From contig NZ_CP018620.1 in assembly GCF_001908275.1 (NCBI RefSeq), forward strand, positions 1,488,001 to 1,552,000: 64,000 bases of DNA, read 5' to 3'. The notes beneath the pieces were generated by a model. That model was not told the origin of the DNA. It did not search any database and saw only the letters and a list, made by a program, of their open reading frames with translations. Source of the DNA: Paenibacillus xylanexedens. GTDB taxonomy: Bacteria > Bacillota > Bacilli > Paenibacillales > Paenibacillaceae. Position 1 is the stretch's first letter; each line of letters starts with the position of its first letter. Made by a program: the position numbers and the translations under genes. Shown here in pieces: positions 61,984-64,000 of this stretch.

Positions 61984-63064
61984 ACGAAGAAGTTTTCGTA
62001 CAACTATGATTATGTTGCTAGGGTTAAGCATGCTTGCCTCTGGTGCAATTACCTATGGGATTTACAAGATTATGCAAGCCTATTATTCGGGTGTCCGTGC
62101 AGAAGATCAGCTCGCTGAATATCGTCATTTTATGAGAAGTATCGGGGATATCTATTTCTTCCTGATCTTATTTATCCCACTCGCCATTCTATTTTTCTTC
62201 TGGTTTACCAAGCCCTACGCGACGTATTTCAAGGACATTTCTACAGGGATCAGGCATTTGGCCAACGGTGACTTTCAGCATCGTGTGCAGATCTCCTCGA
62301 AGGACGAGTTAGGTACGATTGCGGAGGATGTGAATTTGGCAAGTGAGAAGCTAAGGGAAGCGGTAGAACGAGGGGATTTTGCTGAAAATAGTAAGGACCA
62401 GCTTGTTGTCAATCTGGCGCATGACCTGCGAACACCGCTGACGTCTGTGCTTGGATATTTGGATCTGCTCATGAAGGATGATCAGCTAACGGAGGAGCAG
62501 GTACGGCACTTTACGTCGATTGCATTCACCAAATCACAGCGTCTGGAGAAGCTGATTGATGATTTGTTCGAAATTACCCGTATGAATTATGGCATGCTGC
62601 CTATAAACAAGACACAGCTGGATCTTAGCGAACTGCTGAAGCAGATGAACGAAGAGCTCTATCCTGTATTTGAAAAGAACCAACTAGTCGCCCGACTAAA
62701 AATAGACACTGACCTTACGGTCTCCGGTGATGGCGAGCTACTGGCTCGTGTGCTCGAGAATCTGCTAATTAACGCTGCACGGCATGGCAAGGATGGCATG
62801 TACGTAGATATTAATGGATATCGGGATGCAGAACAGGTCATCATTCAGGTAATTAACTATGGTGGACATATTCGTCCAGAGGAATTGCCACATATCTTCG
62901 ATATGTATTACACCGGAGATCGTGCCAGGACCCCTCAGGAGGGTGGGACAGGCCTTGGACTGTTTATCGCTCGTAATATTGTGGAGCAGCATGACGGTAC
63001 GATCTCGGCTCAGAGCGACGTGGTACGGACGTTATTCGAAGTTCGTTTGCCCGTATTTCAATGA
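61976..63064 (+). CDS. Sensor histidine kinase (VanS-like)
   Basis: A 362-residue kinase. Two membrane helices (about 11-33 and 60-80) enclose a short extracytoplasmic loop. HAMP (about 82-135), HisKA with NLAHDLRTPLTSVLGYLDLL, and HATPase_c with N box LENLLINAARHGKDG and G2 GGTGLGLFIAR follow. The short sensor loop is like VanS of the glycopeptide-response systems. ATG 61976 lies inside the response regulator gene end, with GTGGGGT upstream, giving coupled translation. Confidence 0.88.
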   Translation: MTKRRSFRTTMIMLLGLSMLASGAITYGIYKIMQAYYSGVRAEDQLAEYRHFMRSIGDIYFFLILFIPLAILFFFWFTKPYATYFKDISTGIRHLANGDFQHRVQISSKDELGTIAEDVNLASEKLREAVERGDFAENSKDQLVVNLAHDLRTPLTSVLGYLDLLMKDDQLTEEQVRHFTSIAFTKSQRLEKLIDDLFEITRMNYGMLPINKTQLDLSELLKQMNEELYPVFEKNQLVARLKIDTDLTVSGDGELLARVLENLLINAARHGKDGMYVDINGYRDAEQVIIQVINYGGHIRPEELPHIFDMYYTGDRARTPQEGGTGLGLFIARNIVEQHDGTISAQSDVVRTLFEVRLPVFQ

Positions 63065-63163
63065 GGTCTAACTTCAAATTTAAGAAAAACTTTAAAATTG
63101 CCCTGCTTTTTCTTTAACTTGTGTTGTCTATCCTTGATGTATGAGGTAAAAGGAGGAACAAGC

Positions 63164-64000
63164 ATGAAAAAGTGGGGCTTTTTGATATGTATCGTTTTGA
63201 TCGGATATATCGTTACGCAATCACCGGGATGGATTCAGCAGAAGGATGAGTTGCCCATAGAGATTCAGAATACGCTTGAAAATCCCGCAGGTTATACCGT
63301 ATCCGTCACCGGAAGCATTCAGGATCAGGTACATAAGGGCAACTTGTTACTAGTTGATAAGCAGTACCCCGTTCACCCGGAAGGAGTTAAATCCGATATT
63401 GTATATGTGGCACATGAGGATGATCTGCTTCGTGGATATGGAATACTGGATCAGAAAATCATGTTATCACGACAGGTGGCGCAGGAGTTTCAGAGGATGG
63501 TTGAAGCAGCAGGCGAAGAGGGAGTCAGATATTTTCTCGTCAGCAGTGGATACAGGGACTTTGAAAAGCAGGACGAGTTATATCGGGAAAAGGGTTCAGA
63601 CTATGCGCTTCCTGCGGGACACAGTGAGCACAATCTTGGGTTATCCCTGGATATCGGCTCAAGCTTGGCTGCCATGAATGAAGCACCAGAGGGTGCTTGG
63701 CTGGAGAAGAATGCATGGAAATACGGATTTATTTTACGTTACCCAAAGGATAAAGTGCGCATCACCGGTATTCAGTATGAACCATGGCACTTTCGATATG
63801 TAGGGCTGCCGCACAGTGCTGTCATGTATAAGAATAATTTGGTGCTGGAAGAGTATCTTGATTTGTTAAAAGAAAAAGAGAACATTACTGTTGAAGTAGA
63901 GGGTGAGGAGTATCATATCCGTTATTATCGGGCCACCCGAGACACAACCGTTTACATACCTGAGCAAGGCCAAACTGAAATATCGGGTGATAACATGGAT
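63164..64000 (+). CDS. vanY: VanY-type D-alanyl-D-alanine carboxypeptidase (partial)
   Basis: An open frame from ATG 63164 (AAAGGAGG upstream) to the window end, 279 codons without a stop. It has an N-terminal hydrophobic signal anchor (about 4-20). The M15B peptidase core has LVSSGYRDFEKQDELYREKG, SEHNLGLSLDIG (zinc His and Asp), NAWKYGFILRYP and IQYEPWHFRYVG (catalytic Glu and zinc His). It trims the terminal D-Ala of peptidoglycan precursors. The residues after about 245 are an extra C-terminal region, cut by the window. It lies behind the VanR/VanS-like pair. Confidence 0.9.
   Translation, partial: MKKWGFLICIVLIGYIVTQSPGWIQQKDELPIEIQNTLENPAGYTVSVTGSIQDQVHKGNLLLVDKQYPVHPEGVKSDIVYVAHEDDLLRGYGILDQKIMLSRQVAQEFQRMVEAAGEEGVRYFLVSSGYRDFEKQDELYREKGSDYALPAGHSEHNLGLSLDIGSSLAAMNEAPEGAWLEKNAWKYGFILRYPKDKVRITGIQYEPWHFRYVGLPHSAVMYKNNLVLEEYLDLLKEKENITVEVEGEEYHIRYYRATRDTTVYIPEQGQTEISGDNMD

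Overview
The window reads as a low-to-mid GC Firmicute chromosome, most likely a Paenibacillus. This rests on strong AGGAGG ribosome sites, several TTG/GTG starts, bacilliredoxin, LipL, YneF-type, SdpI-type and EcsA/EcsB-type proteins, and three families of intergenic structured repeats. That assignment is inferred from gene content and style, not from a marker gene. No rRNA, tRNA, CRISPR array, prophage or complete insertion sequence was found.

Layout. 0-5 kb: end of an upstream gene, a MATE exporter with TetR-type operator palindromes, a methyltransferase, an ECF sigma factor overlapping its membrane anti-sigma-like partner, and a TudS/DUF523 protein. 5-11 kb: chemoreceptor, nitroreductase, a MarR regulator and flavodoxin-fold oxidoreductase that share a 20-bp operator palindrome, then an ArsR regulator with a luciferase-like monooxygenase. 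11-16 kb: AI-2E-type permease and a divergent CadC/CadA metal efflux pair with a clear promoter and operator. 16-28 kb: an efflux and stress block (MerR + MFS, UspA, aldehyde dehydrogenase, TipAS-type regulator, free-methionine sulfoxide reductase, acetyltransferase + DHA2 exporter, MarR divergent from another MFS). 27.7-30.5 kb: a two-gene operon for secreted repeat proteins of unknown function. 30.6-31.2 kb: an AbrB-type antitoxin with a shortened Doc toxin. 31.5-35.5 kb: EcsAB-like ABC transporter, a hypothetical protein and a BaiN/HI0933-type flavoprotein. 35.6-50.3 kb: mainly housekeeping genes (sporulation-type kinase, bacilliredoxin, nadE, acpS, mutY, sodA, signal peptidase, a QueG-alkyltransferase fusion, an HD-GYP variant, folE, lipL). 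50.4-56.5 kb: superoxide dismutase with an extra N-terminal domain, membrane hydrolase, IclR regulator, and a TPP riboswitch before thiC. 56.5-64 kb: an AT-rich stretch with a secreted orphan and small proteins, a racemase-like protein, a WYL-regulator operon, and a VanR/VanS/VanY-like cluster that runs off the end.

The most unusual material is non-coding: three families of palindromic intergenic elements (150 bp, 167 bp and 195 bp), present in at least two copies or forms each, with conserved base-pairing. Among proteins, the secreted repeat pair, the QueG-alkyltransferase fusion and the superoxide dismutase fusion stand out. Two regulators (MarR at 8.1 kb, ArsR at 9.4 kb) appear to be made from leaderless transcripts. 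Several exporters sit beside their own regulators, so much of 0-28 kb looks like a chemical-stress response region.
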